A stretch of DNA of 64,000 nt from Candidatus Omnitrophica bacterium UBA6210 (GTDB lineage: Bacteria; Omnitrophota; Gorgyraeia; Velamenicoccales; Velamenicoccaceae): positions 562,662-626,661 of the forward strand of contig DISM01000004.1 in the NCBI GenBank assembly GCA_002421805.1, read 5' to 3'. The text below holds more notes on this DNA, generated by a model. It ran no database searches. It saw nothing but the letters and a program-made list of their open reading frames with translations, and was not told the DNA's origin. The DNA is not shown here. Position 1 is the stretch's first letter.

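Overview
The window is the inside of one giant gene. On the minus strand, the reading frame whose codons begin at plus-strand positions divisible by 3 has no stop from base 64000 to base 1. That is about 21,330 codons with neither the start nor the stop codon in view. Every recognisable product, and the recurring Ser-Ser-Pro-Ala linker, is read in this frame. The many shorter open frames on both strands are shadows, with one possible exception, an 85-codon nested ORF at 54982-55239. I saw no rRNA, tRNA, CRISPR array, ordinary intergenic gap or complete conventional operon.

The organism is probably an uncultured Gram-negative-type bacterium of the Omnitrophota (OP3) lineage. This is an inference. 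From memory, Omnitrophota are known for single ORFs of tens of thousands of residues; the largest ORF of Candidatus Velamenicoccus archaeovorus is reported at nearly 40,000 aa. A Kdo-transferase-like domain suits a lineage with lipopolysaccharide. I could not compare with any database.

The polypeptide, read N to C (right to left), is a chain of more than 60 segments. Most are separated by an SSPA/SSPx linker. 64.0-57.6 kb: receiver, membrane segment, histidine kinase, cytidylate-kinase-like domain, beta repeats, TPR-like helices, sigma-70-like domain. 57.6-49.7 kb: membrane-anchored unknown domain, methyltransferase, anti-sigma-type ATPase, PTS enzyme I-like domain, NlpC/P60-like domain. 49.7-42.7 kb: helical region, GH133 debranching domain, GH13 domain, four beta repeats, GGDEF domain. 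42.7-34 kb: Kdo-transferase-like, UPF0489-like, Cys-rich, HAD, GNAT, GHKL ATPase, helical repeats, methyltransferase. 34-22 kb: two metallophosphatases, coiled helices, glycosyltransferase-like, tandem LOG domains, site-2 protease, HD, GNAT. 22-12 kb: nucleotidyltransferase, two JAMM domains, NusG-N-like, second UPF0489-like, second M50, receiver, methyltransferase, papain-like, subtilase. 12-0 kb: methyltransferase, an AT-rich insert with 2H phosphoesterase and PEP-synthase-like domains, GNAT, methyltransferase, Gfo/Idh oxidoreductase, APH-type kinase, M48 protease, third UPF0489-like domain.

How the parts work together is unknown. Several families occur two to five times. Some domains keep full catalytic motifs (M48, S8, S2P, GH13, GGDEF, 2H, LOG-1) and others have lost one (Kdo transferase, cytidylate kinase, LOG-2). 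The uniform linkers, the embedded proteases, a 93-bp direct repeat bracketing a compositionally different insert, and short palindromic repeats captured in frame all suggest a gene growing by serial in-frame capture of whole genes. It may act as one giant surface or periplasmic protein or as a cleaved polyprotein.
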